Part shown: piece by piece, positions 44,247 through 54,630 of the stretch | How the letters are laid out: each line of letters starts with the position of its first letter | How positions within the stretch are numbered: position 1 is the stretch's first letter | NCBI RefSeq assembly: GCF_003415655.1 | Contig: NZ_QRHC01000014.1 | Span: forward strand, 1 to 64,000 | Reading direction: 5' to 3' | Length of the DNA stretch: 64,000 nt | DNA from: Vibrio maerlii | GTDB taxonomy: Bacteria; Pseudomonadota; Gammaproteobacteria; Enterobacterales; Vibrionaceae | Made by a program: the position numbers and the translations under genes | Notes under the pieces: model-generated | Seen by the model: the letters and a program-made list of their open reading frames with translations, nothing else | Databases searched by the model: none | Told to the model about the DNA's origin: nothing

Positions 44247-44735
44247 GTGAAAATCTCTCTTCCTCACAGTTCTAAAGGCTTTACCATGATCGAGTTGATT
44301 GTGGTTATTATCCTGTTGGGTATCGTCGCTGCTGTTGCCACGAGCCGATACATCGGCCGTGATAGCTTTTCTGCCATTGCGACACAAGATCAAGTGATTT
44401 CGGTGATTCGTCAAGTACAACTTAATCGGATGCAGTCCAATGTCGACCTTGGTGCGACTACGGGTAATACCAATTTTACCTTACTCGTACAGAGCGATTG
44501 CGTGGGATCTCAATCATCTTGTATCAACCGAGATGAAGGCCGCAGCGATTGGGTATCGGTCGACAATGTGACCTTTTCTATTTCTCCAAACAACTCAACG
44601 GTTAACTTCGATCTATTGGGCAACCCTATTGATGGTGCAATCAATGGTGTGACCATCACAATTCGCTCCTCTGCGAGTACTTGCCTTGTTGAGGTTAATG
44701 AACAAGGCTATGTGTCTGCTGGGGTATGCTCATGA
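44247..44735 (+). CDS. mshC: MSHA minor pilin MshC
   Basis: MshC is a pseudopilin-type minor pilin. The product has a prepilin site SSKG/FTMIELIVV with Glu5 and a pair of cysteine pairs further on (DCVGSQSSC; TCLV...GVCS). The start is uncertain: the GTG at 44247 gives a short 11-residue leader (162 residues in total) after AGGAC; a TTG at 44223 would add eight residues. It overlaps mshD by four bases. Confidence 0.85.
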   Translation: MKISLPHSSKGFTMIELIVVIILLGIVAAVATSRYIGRDSFSAIATQDQVISVIRQVQLNRMQSNVDLGATTGNTNFTLLVQSDCVGSQSSCINRDEGRSDWVSVDNVTFSISPNNSTVNFDLLGNPIDGAINGVTITIRSSASTCLVEVNEQGYVSAGVCS

Positions 44736-45250
44736 TTCGAGGAAAAGGATTTACCCTCATAGAAAGCATTATTGTCATAGTAGTGATGGGATTGGCAATG
44801 GTGACAATCACAAGCTTTCTCGTACCTCAGGTTTCTCGCTCTGCTGACCCTCATTACCAAGCCCGAGCGTCTGCTCTTGGCCAAAGTGTGATGTCTCTTA
44901 TTCTTGCACGTAGTTTTGATGAAAATAGTGATCGTAGCGGAGGTGAACTGCGCTGCGGAGAGGTTACCGCGGAACCTTGTTCAACTACCCTTGGTGACAA
45001 TGGGGAAGCAAGCGTGGACCTTTATAATGATGTTGATGATTATAAAGGTTGTTGGGAGCCGAATAGCGCCAACAATTGCAAAGATCTAAACGCATTAGTT
45101 GGGGAGGCTGGGACGACGACGTATCGTAACTTTCGTCTCGATATCGATGTGACGTACGAAACCGTCGATCAACTAAAAAGAATTGACCTAACGGTATCTG
45201 CGAGTAATCAAACCCCCATTAACCTAAGCGCTTATCGAGGTAATTATTGA
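44732..45250 (+). CDS. mshD: MSHA minor pilin MshD
   Basis: MshD is a minor pilin with leader MIRGKG/FTLIESIIV. The ATG at 44732 (ATGA overlap with mshC) is preferred over that at 44726 because GGGG lies seven bases before it, giving 172 residues. Its four cysteines (CGEVTAEPC, CW, NNCKD) are unusual among these pilins and could form disulfides. Confidence 0.88.
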   Translation: MIRGKGFTLIESIIVIVVMGLAMVTITSFLVPQVSRSADPHYQARASALGQSVMSLILARSFDENSDRSGGELRCGEVTAEPCSTTLGDNGEASVDLYNDVDDYKGCWEPNSANNCKDLNALVGEAGTTTYRNFRLDIDVTYETVDQLKRIDLTVSASNQTPINLSAYRGNY

Positions 45251-45975
45251 TGAAAGCTAAAGGTTTTACACTGATTGAAATGGTGATGACCATTATTGTC
45301 GGGGCCATTTTAGTGTTGGGGATCGCAGGTTTTATCCAACTTGGAGCGAGCGGTTATTCCGATACTGTGGAGCGTCAGCGAATTCAGACTCAAGCCAAGT
45401 TCTTGATTGAAAAAATATCCCGTGAGGTTCGCCATGCTGTGCCTAATATGTTAGATGACTTGATTACACTAACGGGAGCAGATAGCTGTGTGAACTTTTA
45501 CCCTATCTTATCGTCTGGTTTCTATGCGATTTCTGGCGATGATATTCAGTTTATTGTTGGTCAAGAAGGTGTAACAGTCGCTGACATTACTGGTTTGAAT
45601 TTCGTCATCAACCCTACGGAAGCAACCCCTACCAACAATAACTTTGCTCTGACTGGCGTAACTAGCAGTAATGACACATTTTTACTTCCGGGTCAGGCTG
45701 CAGCAATAACCGGGCATTCAGTGTCGAATCGCCACTACATTTTTGACCAGAGCAATAGAGTAAGTTACTGCTTAATGAATGGGCAAGTCGTTCGCTTTGA
45801 TGGTAATAACCGAGTTATACCTATTTCAGATATGGGTGTCAGTGGTCAGCTAAGTTATGTTCCTGCTACCGTTCAGCGCAACGGAATTGTCCACCTCAAT
45901 CTGGCATTTAGTAATCAACAAGGTGATGAGTCGACGAACTATCAGCAAGATGTGCAGGTGTTAAATGTCCCATAG
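45250..45975 (+). CDS. mshO: MSHA minor pilin MshO
   Basis: MshO is a PilW-like minor pilin with leader MKAKG/FTLIEMVMT. The ATG at 45250 is preferred to the TTG one codon earlier; the product is 241 residues. The start shares a base with the mshD stop, and the 3' end overlaps mshP by 11 bases. Confidence 0.9.
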   Translation: MKAKGFTLIEMVMTIIVGAILVLGIAGFIQLGASGYSDTVERQRIQTQAKFLIEKISREVRHAVPNMLDDLITLTGADSCVNFYPILSSGFYAISGDDIQFIVGQEGVTVADITGLNFVINPTEATPTNNNFALTGVTSSNDTFLLPGQAAAITGHSVSNRHYIFDQSNRVSYCLMNGQVVRFDGNNRVIPISDMGVSGQLSYVPATVQRNGIVHLNLAFSNQQGDESTNYQQDVQVLNVP

Positions 45976-46396
45976 AAGAAAACAACAAGGCAATCTCATC
46001 ATTGTCGTAGTATTCGTGTTGGTCGTTATGGGCTTCCTGGCCGCAAGCTTGAGCCGTATTGAGCAGTCGAACAGTGACTCACACACTAAAGAAGTGATGG
46101 GAACTCAAGCGGCACTTTTAGCTCATTCTGCTATCGAGAGTGCTCTTACTACTGTGTATCCACCAAGAGCTAACATTACTGACCAATTTGATGTCGCTGC
46201 TGCATGCACAGCGATTGATGGCAGTAACCTGAGCTTTGAGACACAGGTGAGTTGTCAGAATGTTCAACTTGCGTGTGAACAGCGGGGTGGGACACTAGTG
46301 GATGATACACAGCTATTTGTTATCGAGGCCGTATCAATTTGTGGAACCGGAATTAATCAAATGCAGCGTCGCCAAGAAGCGTGGTTGAGGAATTGA
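45965..46396 (+). CDS. mshP: MSHA biogenesis protein MshP (PilX-like)
   Basis: MshP is a 143-residue single-pass protein of the PilX/GspK group. The N-terminus MSHRRKQQGN lacks a standard G/F cleavage site but is followed by a hydrophobic helix with Glu near the end (SRIEQ). Four to five cysteines lie in the C-terminal half. It overlaps mshO and precedes mshQ by one base. Confidence 0.87.
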   Translation: MSHRRKQQGNLIIVVVFVLVVMGFLAASLSRIEQSNSDSHTKEVMGTQAALLAHSAIESALTTVYPPRANITDQFDVAAACTAIDGSNLSFETQVSCQNVQLACEQRGGTLVDDTQLFVIEAVSICGTGINQMQRRQEAWLRN

Positions 46397-46397
46397 T

Positions 46398-49300
46398 ATG
46401 ACAATCAGATTCATTTTTTTGTCCCTGTTGGGCCTAATACCTTATTTGACTTATGCAGGTGCCGATTGGCCACTACCGAATGATGAGCGGCCGAGAACTT
46501 CTGCTCAAACCTGGGATAAACAGAAACCTAAAGTGGAATTTAATAGTTCGGGGCAAATAGCTGGTGCTGTCAATGGTAACTTGATTGGGTACGATAAAGA
46601 CGGCGACTTTGATAATAACCATTCTAGCTCATGTATTGATACGGAGTGTAAAGCTGACAAGGATTACAAGTTAGATGATTCTCCTGATTTTGATGCTCCT
46701 GAAGGAGCTCAAGGTATTAATTTAAAAGATCGTTCAGGCACACTTTCTGGCGGCGTATATAAAGCAACCCAAGAGGTTCAATTAACATCAGGAGATAAGC
46801 TAACTGTTACAGCGCCTTCTACACTTTATGCTGATGTCTTTACTCTCGATGGCGGTGAAATTATTGTTTCTTCTGGCAACCCAGATGATCTAGTAATTGT
46901 TACCAAAGAAGATACAAAGTTCATAAACGCAAAGGGTGTTATTGATGCTCATATCCTTTCTAAAAAATACCTTCAAATTAACAACAGCCATGTTTCAGGT
47001 TCAATCGTTACTAATACTCTGAACTTTGATGGTGGAGGCTCATTAGGTGGGCGACTGCCTTCCGTGCCGCAAGAGCTGCCATATATGTGTGAAGAGGAAA
47101 TACGCCTTGATGAGGAGTTCACAATTGAAGCGACTTATCACTTTGAAGAGCTTCGATCGGGAGAGGTGATAGAAACTGATGTTGATACTCTGTATTTGTC
47201 TCACAACCACGACTTAGATAAACCAGATGGTGGTCATACACTTGAGTTATGGTCTCAGAGCCGAGATAGCGCAATTTTTTATGCACCTGAAGTCGATCAA
47301 AATGATGTCAATCAGATTAAGATTTTGTTCTTTCCGAGAGGTTGGCGCGACGGTGATGTTATTGGTGACTTTTATTACTACTTGAATGTTAATGCTCAAG
47401 GGTGGCAGCTGATTGATACTAAAGAGAACTTTGATCTTAGTATGGACGGCAAGGGCTCAAAAGGTTGGGTACATGAGCAGAGGGAAAAGTGGTCTTTACC
47501 TTCATGTATACAAGACGCCGAAAATCCAACAGATTATGCAGATCCTGCTAAGTACGAGTTCGGTGTTAAAGAGTGTACATCGATGCCATGTACCATCGAT
47601 TTTGATCCTTCTATTGAATATGAATTCACGCCACTCGTCTTCGTTATGCCAACTATAGATGAAAATGATCCAGATACTGATGCTCCTTCCCGTTTGTATA
47701 TTCAATCCGAGCTCAACTCGAATTCAACTAGCGTTACTATCGACCAACATTCAGTATTAACTGACGGTAACGGGTTTCGTCGAAAGGAAATGACATCGAT
47801 TTCCTATCTAATCATTGAGCCCGGTATTGTTGAGATTGATGGCCATAAATTGGTCGCAGGGTTCGTCAATACTGCTGAAATTGGAAGGCGTCAAAATGGT
47901 GCTTCAGCAACCAATGAACTTTTCTCTAACTTTGGATTGGATAATTTCGATAGCGGTGACCCCGTCCTCTTGCATCAAATTCAGTCAAATAGAAACCTGG
48001 GTAAGTGGATGACTTCTGGGCGTTTACCTCAACCTACTAATTATCAAAGAAATCGTTCTGTCGATTTGTTTTTAGAACTATCAGGTTCTTATGACGATTC
48101 ACATAACTATGCTGAAGAGAAAGTTGCTTTTTTGGCCTCAGATCCTTCAGATGTCTTGTATTCAAATGGCTTCAAGATGCAGTTTCGCAATGATTTTACA
48201 ACTCGCCGCCAATCAAACGGAGGCTCATTAGCCAATAGCTGTAATGAATTTGCAACGACAGATTTGGTCAATATTGATGGTGTTATAGGTAACAAACAAG
48301 AGCGTTCTGGAGGATATGGTGGGTGGCTACGAAGGTGCGACATCGAAGAAAGTGGAGTTAGTTTCATTATTGATGAAGATGCCACTGAACGTGGGCATAA
48401 ACCAGAGAAAGTCGGTTTTTTTGCCTTTGAAGAATCTCAGTTGGAGTTTGATAGTTGTCGTTACTTCCCTGAAGCGGTTCAGTCTAACCGATATTATCAA
48501 TCAGGCAATGAGTGGGTACCTTGGGATGGATACCTAAACATATCTAGTAGTGACAATGAGGGTAACCGATTGAATCTTGAACATTTAACAAAAGATCAAG
48601 CTCTTGCTTTCTCAAGTTCTATTGTGAGTGGTGATGATAAAAATGGTTGTTATTATTCAGATGGGCAGAATTCAAACGGTAGATGTCTTGTAGATGCCAC
48701 CCGTAACTTATTTCCTGATGGGCCGCCAAATGAAAATGCATTTGAACCACAAGGTGATGATATCGAAGTTGATAGGGATGAGTATACTTTGGATTCCCCG
48801 TTAAGACCCGGTAATTACAGATCCATATCATTTGATGATGATAAAACAACTTTGGTTTTGGCTGGAGGAGAGTACTGGATAGGGGAGTTAAATTTTAACA
48901 ATAAAGAAGTCAGTATAGCGGTAAAAAATACTACGATTATTCATTACAATTCGATTAAGTTTAACCAAAAACACAAATTATACCTTAATGCAGGTAAATG
49001 GGATGGCAGTGAAGATGAGTCAGGCTTCAACCCTGCTGATTTAACCTTAATTGGTCATGGCAGCGCTTCTTATTTTTATCCAGAAAAAACACATGACTTA
49101 CGATTCATTGGTAACTTGTATGTATCACCTAGCGCTGCAAGTGTTGGTTTTAATACAGGCAGTGCGCATCGGTTTGAAATGACGGGGGCATTGACTGCCC
49201 CAATTATTAATTTTAATGCGCACAAAGACAGCTATATTAATGCGCAACCTTTGGAAAACTGTGGAACTAATCCTAGTCCTCAGATTGATAAGATAACGAT

Positions 49301-51311
49301 CAAACCGTTTAATTTTCATCTGATTTGTGATGTATCGGAAGTACAAGTTATCCTCGAAGGGGAGGGTGAGCTCTCTGGATATACCCCGGAGTTAATTTTA
49401 CCTACAGGCTTGACACTGTTGGAGTCGACACCTTCAGACTCTGAAGGCAAAGCCATATACAAAGTTTCTAACACTACTCAAAATGTTGGTGATTACACGT
49501 TGAATGCAATTCTTGCCCTAGGTAGTTCATCATTACAAGCAGATCCCCAAGATATGGTTTATGTACCATACAAAATCGATTTTAAAAATAATGGTGTAGA
49601 TTGGGTAGAACCAGGAGAAGAAGGTTATAGTGATCAAAGTGTAGTTTCATTTACAGCTGGAAGGGAAGCAAGAATAGATGCTCGGGTGTTGGGTTGTAAT
49701 AGTGGTGGTTCAGAAGTACTAAACTACAACAAAACTCTTACTAACGATGACGTGAGTATCTTAGTCCACCCAGAAGGTGGTGCTGGGGACTTTTCTCTTA
49801 CAGATTTAGTTTTCGGCTCTGGTATGACCGATGAGGAAAGTCCAAGTAGTGTGCGCTTTAATAACTCTGGGGAAGTAGTTGTAAAAGTTACTGATGAGGA
49901 CTTTGATTGCTCAACTGCTGTAGAGGATGACTGCCCTATAGACGGGAGTACTTTACAGGGGGCATTCACACTAAAAGTTCGCCCATGGAAGATTGCAATA
50001 TGTGAAGTTAAGTCCGAACACAAATCGAAGGTTTTTACCAATAGAGGAACAACTGATTCGGGATTAGGTTTTATGCCAGCCGGTGCTGAGTTTAATATCA
50101 CTTATCGCCCAATAGTGTACGCTGATTTTGTGACTGGTGGTGGTAAATGTGCTTATCCTATCGCTACTAATTATGCAAAGGATAATGGTCCATTATCAGT
50201 TAGTACCTCTGTAGTTTATCCATTGGTTCATGACCCGGATGCTCTACCAAATATCGAAGAAGGAAACTTCTCCTCTAGCGATATTGATGTAAAAGTTACC
50301 ACTCAGAGCTTCTGGGATGAAGTTGGAAGTTTCGACTTAGAAACGTCAGCAACCTATTTATCTATGGCTCTTGATACTGATACTGAAACCATTGGTCGCT
50401 TCTATCCTGATTACTTTACTGTTGTTAGCAACAGTTGGAATGATCCAGACAATCAAAGTTTCACCTATATGAATCAAGAGTTCGGCAGTGTTGAAGCTGA
50501 AGTAGCAGCCTATAGTTTCTTAGACAATGAAACGACAAACTATGGTGAATTTGCCGCTGATCTCCAAGCTGTATTTTCTCTAGATGATGACGATGAACGT
50601 ATAGTTAATGCTGATGCGGGTAGTCTATCGACAGTGTCATCTTACACTGGAAGTCGTTGGCAACTGTCTAGTTCAGAGATTAGCTGGTCTAAAAGAACAG
50701 ATTTTGTCGCGGATGGTCCCTTCAATGTGAATAGTAGTGACTTTGACGGTAGTACGGAACGCCTTACGTTCATTGAAATATCACCATCACTTGCTGGTGA
50801 CCCAGTGCAGTTCAAATCTGATGCAAATGATCCTGATGATGTAGTGAGAGAAGAGTTGCCTGGTGATCACCCACGAGTTGTGTATGGTCGAGTGAATTTG
50901 AGTGATGCTGGTGGTGTTTCAGGAAGTCGAATTACCGTTCCGCTTCAAGTTGAATATTGGAATGGTGTGACATTTGTTCGTAATGATGCGGATAGTTTTA
51001 CCGATATCGAAGCTGAAGAAGCGGATGCTGAAGTCATCTGGCCGGCAGGTGCTACGACGACAGCAACGTTAAGTGGAGAGGCTGATATCATTCGTGGCGT
51101 TTCTAATGAGTTCATTGCGGAACAAACCACAGAGACTAGAGAACAAGTCGAAATATGGCAAGAGCTAGACTCAACAGATAATCCAATGCCGTGGCTAATG
51201 TTCGATTGGGATCAAAACCAAACCGACGAGGAAAACCCGTCGACGGTGGTCACCTTTGGCATTCACCGTGGTAATGATAGGGTTATCTATCGCGGCGAAC
51301 CGGGTCTCTAA
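46398..51311 (+). CDS. mshQ: MSHA locus giant exported protein MshQ (DUF6701 C-terminus)
   Basis: This 1637-residue protein is exported by a signal peptide (cleavage after TYA, near residue 20) and probably forms a surface or pilus-tip structure. Two similar-looking segments (about 115-220 and 790-950) contain beta-rich, aspartate- and glycine-rich runs such as FTLDGGEIIVSSG and MTGALTAPIINFNAH, suggesting a repeated adhesin-like fold. The C-terminal third (from about 970) matches the DUF6701 layout and ends WLMFDWDQN...FGIHRGNDRVIYRGEPG. It is acidic and cysteine-paired. Its role as tip adhesin is inference. The length seems large compared with V. cholerae MshQ, which from memory is shorter. 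Confidence 0.85.
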   Translation: MTIRFIFLSLLGLIPYLTYAGADWPLPNDERPRTSAQTWDKQKPKVEFNSSGQIAGAVNGNLIGYDKDGDFDNNHSSSCIDTECKADKDYKLDDSPDFDAPEGAQGINLKDRSGTLSGGVYKATQEVQLTSGDKLTVTAPSTLYADVFTLDGGEIIVSSGNPDDLVIVTKEDTKFINAKGVIDAHILSKKYLQINNSHVSGSIVTNTLNFDGGGSLGGRLPSVPQELPYMCEEEIRLDEEFTIEATYHFEELRSGEVIETDVDTLYLSHNHDLDKPDGGHTLELWSQSRDSAIFYAPEVDQNDVNQIKILFFPRGWRDGDVIGDFYYYLNVNAQGWQLIDTKENFDLSMDGKGSKGWVHEQREKWSLPSCIQDAENPTDYADPAKYEFGVKECTSMPCTIDFDPSIEYEFTPLVFVMPTIDENDPDTDAPSRLYIQSELNSNSTSVTIDQHSVLTDGNGFRRKEMTSISYLIIEPGIVEIDGHKLVAGFVNTAEIGRRQNGASATNELFSNFGLDNFDSGDPVLLHQIQSNRNLGKWMTSGRLPQPTNYQRNRSVDLFLELSGSYDDSHNYAEEKVAFLASDPSDVLYSNGFKMQFRNDFTTRRQSNGGSLANSCNEFATTDLVNIDGVIGNKQERSGGYGGWLRRCDIEESGVSFIIDEDATERGHKPEKVGFFAFEESQLEFDSCRYFPEAVQSNRYYQSGNEWVPWDGYLNISSSDNEGNRLNLEHLTKDQALAFSSSIVSGDDKNGCYYSDGQNSNGRCLVDATRNLFPDGPPNENAFEPQGDDIEVDRDEYTLDSPLRPGNYRSISFDDDKTTLVLAGGEYWIGELNFNNKEVSIAVKNTTIIHYNSIKFNQKHKLYLNAGKWDGSEDESGFNPADLTLIGHGSASYFYPEKTHDLRFIGNLYVSPSAASVGFNTGSAHRFEMTGALTAPIINFNAHKDSYINAQPLENCGTNPSPQIDKITIKPFNFHLICDVSEVQVILEGEGELSGYTPELILPTGLTLLESTPSDSEGKAIYKVSNTTQNVGDYTLNAILALGSSSLQADPQDMVYVPYKIDFKNNGVDWVEPGEEGYSDQSVVSFTAGREARIDARVLGCNSGGSEVLNYNKTLTNDDVSILVHPEGGAGDFSLTDLVFGSGMTDEESPSSVRFNNSGEVVVKVTDEDFDCSTAVEDDCPIDGSTLQGAFTLKVRPWKIAICEVKSEHKSKVFTNRGTTDSGLGFMPAGAEFNITYRPIVYADFVTGGGKCAYPIATNYAKDNGPLSVSTSVVYPLVHDPDALPNIEEGNFSSSDIDVKVTTQSFWDEVGSFDLETSATYLSMALDTDTETIGRFYPDYFTVVSNSWNDPDNQSFTYMNQEFGSVEAEVAAYSFLDNETTNYGEFAADLQAVFSLDDDDERIVNADAGSLSTVSSYTGSRWQLSSSEISWSKRTDFVADGPFNVNSSDFDGSTERLTFIEISPSLAGDPVQFKSDANDPDDVVREELPGDHPRVVYGRVNLSDAGGVSGSRITVPLQVEYWNGVTFVRNDADSFTDIEAEEADAEVIWPAGATTTATLSGEADIIRGVSNEFIAEQTTETREQVEIWQELDSTDNPMPWLMFDWDQNQTDEENPSTVVTFGIHRGNDRVIYRGEPGL

Positions 51312-51387
51312 ATCAAGAAAAATGTCATTTTCTGGGCTTTAGTCAGGAATTTGTAAGAAAATGGGGTATTCAGCCCATGTTTCCTTC

Positions 51388-51418
51388 CCAATGCCTTGCT
51401 GTAATTGCAAGGCATTGG
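51388..51418 (+). other. Perfect hairpin upstream of mreB
   Basis: CCAATGCCTTGC and GCAAGGCATTGG pair over 12 bp around a TGTAATT loop, between mshQ and mreB. There is no immediate T-run (TTTTTT begins about 17 bases later), so it may be a factor-dependent end, mRNA-stabilising structure or regulatory site. Confidence 0.6.
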
Positions 51419-51470
51419 TACATTTAGTGCAATTTTTTATCTTCTAATTCTTGCAGGATGAGCGAAGGAT

Positions 51471-52514
<1,044 letters not shown>

Positions 52515-52638
52515 TTGGTTCGGGCTTTGCGAGAGCGTGATTGTTCAACTCATACCATGAAAGGACTTATCGTACCGTTGTCGTAAAGCTATCTAACATT
52601 GCTCAAAAACAGAGAGAAAATCAGGATCAAGTAGATAG

Positions 52639-53529
52639 ATGAAACCTATTTTTGGCAGGGGCCCTTCTCTGCAACTGCGTCTGTTTTTTGCCGTCATGAT
52701 ATCAGCCAGCCTTATGCTGGCTGATAGTCGTTTAGACACATTCTCAAGCGTACGTCATTTATTGAATAGTGCCGTGGCGCCAATTCAATATCTTGCTAAC
52801 ACCCCTCGCTCTATGTTTGATGGTCTTTACGAGCGTTTAGACAGTCGTCAAACCCTATTAAAGAAGAACACTCAGCTGAGACGTGATGTTCTTGAGCTAA
52901 AAAATGACTTGTTGCTGCTTGAGCAATATCAAGAAGAAAACCAACGCCTAAGAAGCCTACTTGGCTCATCGTTTGTTCGAGATGAGCAGAAGGTAGTCAC
53001 TGAGGTCATGGCGGTGGATACCTCACAATACACGCACCAAGTTGTGATCGATAAAGGCTACATTGACGGTGTTTATGAAGGTCAGCCAGTTCTGAATGAG
53101 AAGGGTGTTGTCGGTCAGGTGACTTATGTTGGAGCGCATAACAGTCGAGTTTTGCTGCTTACGGATAGTAGTCACGCGATTCCTGTCCAGGTGGTTCGTA
53201 ACGATATTCGAGTGATTGCGACGGGTAATGCGCACGTTGACCAGATTACGCTGCAACATATTCCTACCAGCACAGACATCATTGAAGGTGATTTGTTAGT
53301 GACGTCAGGCTTAGGTGGCGTGTACCCAGAGGGTTATCCTGTGGCATACGTAAACCGAGTTGAGAAAGACAATCGCAAACCATTTGCCACCATCGAAGCC
53401 GACCCTGTCGTGGAATTCGATCGTTTACGTTACTTGCTGTTGATTTGGCCAAACGAAGGCCGCAAGGAACAGGTTGAAGAGGCGTTAGCAACAATGAACG
53501 CTGAGGGAGAGACACATGGCGAGCGGTAA
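52639..53529 (+). CDS. mreC: Rod-shape protein MreC
   Basis: MreC is a bitopic inner-membrane protein that activates the RodA-PBP2 synthase. The 296-residue product has one N-terminal membrane segment (about 12-28), a coiled coil (about 65-105) and a periplasmic beta domain. It starts 124 bases after mreB; this gap shows no further gene. Confidence 0.96.
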   Translation: MKPIFGRGPSLQLRLFFAVMISASLMLADSRLDTFSSVRHLLNSAVAPIQYLANTPRSMFDGLYERLDSRQTLLKKNTQLRRDVLELKNDLLLLEQYQEENQRLRSLLGSSFVRDEQKVVTEVMAVDTSQYTHQVVIDKGYIDGVYEGQPVLNEKGVVGQVTYVGAHNSRVLLLTDSSHAIPVQVVRNDIRVIATGNAHVDQITLQHIPTSTDIIEGDLLVTSGLGGVYPEGYPVAYVNRVEKDNRKPFATIEADPVVEFDRLRYLLLIWPNEGRKEQVEEALATMNAEGETHGER

Positions 53530-54007
53530 TATCTTCCGTAATCGAATCATTATTTGGTTGTCATTCTTTATCGCTCTGATACTACAGACCATTCCTTGGC
53601 CAGGTGTGCTCGAGTTCTTGCGTCCATCTTGGTTGCTACTTGTCACTTTTTATTGGGTTCTGGCGCTACCACATCGCGTGAACGTTGGGACGGCATTGGT
53701 GCTGGGTTTATTGTGGGACCTACTCGTTGGTTCAACCTTAGGTATTCGTGGCATGATGATGGCTATCACCATTTACCTAGTTGCTTTGAACTTCTTGGTG
53801 ATTCGCAACATGGCTCTGTGGCAACAGGCGGTGTTGGTTGGTGTGTTATCAGTACTCTCGGAGCTACTTATCTTCTTTGGTGAATACCTAATTCAAGATG
53901 TGACTCTGAATACCATGACCTTGTGGAGCAGTGTGATTGATTGCATCTTATGGCCATGGTTATTCTTGTTGATGCGCCGTGTGAGACGCCATTGGCATAT
54001 ACGTTAG
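53516..54007 (+). CDS. mreD: Rod-shape protein MreD
   Basis: MreD is a small polytopic partner of MreC. The 163-residue product has five or six membrane segments. Its ATG lies inside mreC (14-base overlap), so translation is probably coupled. Confidence 0.95.
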   Translation: MASGNIFRNRIIIWLSFFIALILQTIPWPGVLEFLRPSWLLLVTFYWVLALPHRVNVGTALVLGLLWDLLVGSTLGIRGMMMAITIYLVALNFLVIRNMALWQQAVLVGVLSVLSELLIFFGEYLIQDVTLNTMTLWSSVIDCILWPWLFLLMRRVRRHWHIR

Positions 54008-54037
54008 ACTAGATAGTTAATTAAATAGGACCCAATA

Positions 54038-54607
54038 ATGACCGCCCAATTGAAACTGGTTTTAGCTTCTGGCTCACCACGAAGAAAGGAACTGCTTGAG
54101 CAACTTGGGTATCAGTTCGACATCGTTAAGCCCGATGTTGAAGAGACGCAACAGCTTGGGGAATCACCGAGCGATTATGTTGTCAGACTATCAAAGGATA
54201 AAGCGTTAGCCGGTTTGAAGTTAACATCCGCAGGTAGTGTGGTTATTGGGTCTGATACCATTGTGGTCGCAGGTGAAAAAGTACTTGAAAAGCCTACGGA
54301 TTACCTAGATGCTAAGCATATGTTAATGCGTCTTTCATCTGGTAAACACCAAGTCATGACCGCAGTGACTATTGCAACAGAACAAAAAATAAAATCGGTC
54401 ATGGTTAAGACCGATGTTTGGTTTAAGTCCCTGACAGAACAAGAAATAAAACAATATTGGGACTCAGGAGAGCCTTGTGATAAAGCGGGCAGCTACGGCA
54501 TTCAAGGCCTAGGTGGACGCTTTGTTACTCGAATTGATGGAAGCTACTATGCCGTTGTAGGCCTACCTCTCTTTGAAACCGAGCAGCTATTGCACGAATT
54601 CATTTAA
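54038..54607 (+). CDS. maf: Maf-family dTTP/UTP pyrophosphatase (YhdE type)
   Basis: Maf proteins hydrolyse modified or canonical nucleotides and are proposed to limit misincorporation. The 189-residue product has the N-terminal SGSPRRKELLEQLGYQF loop and the core with SDTIVV near residue 71 and GSYGIQGLGGRFV near 151. The GIQG segment and position next to rng fit the YhdE subgroup. Confidence 0.93.
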   Translation: MTAQLKLVLASGSPRRKELLEQLGYQFDIVKPDVEETQQLGESPSDYVVRLSKDKALAGLKLTSAGSVVIGSDTIVVAGEKVLEKPTDYLDAKHMLMRLSSGKHQVMTAVTIATEQKIKSVMVKTDVWFKSLTEQEIKQYWDSGEPCDKAGSYGIQGLGGRFVTRIDGSYYAVVGLPLFETEQLLHEFI

Positions 54608-54630
54608 AATTTCCTACATTGAGGTGCACT

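Noticed and set aside
49724..50101. 125-residue minus-strand frame inside mshQ
   Set aside because: Lies fully inside mshQ and shows no domain or regulatory context.
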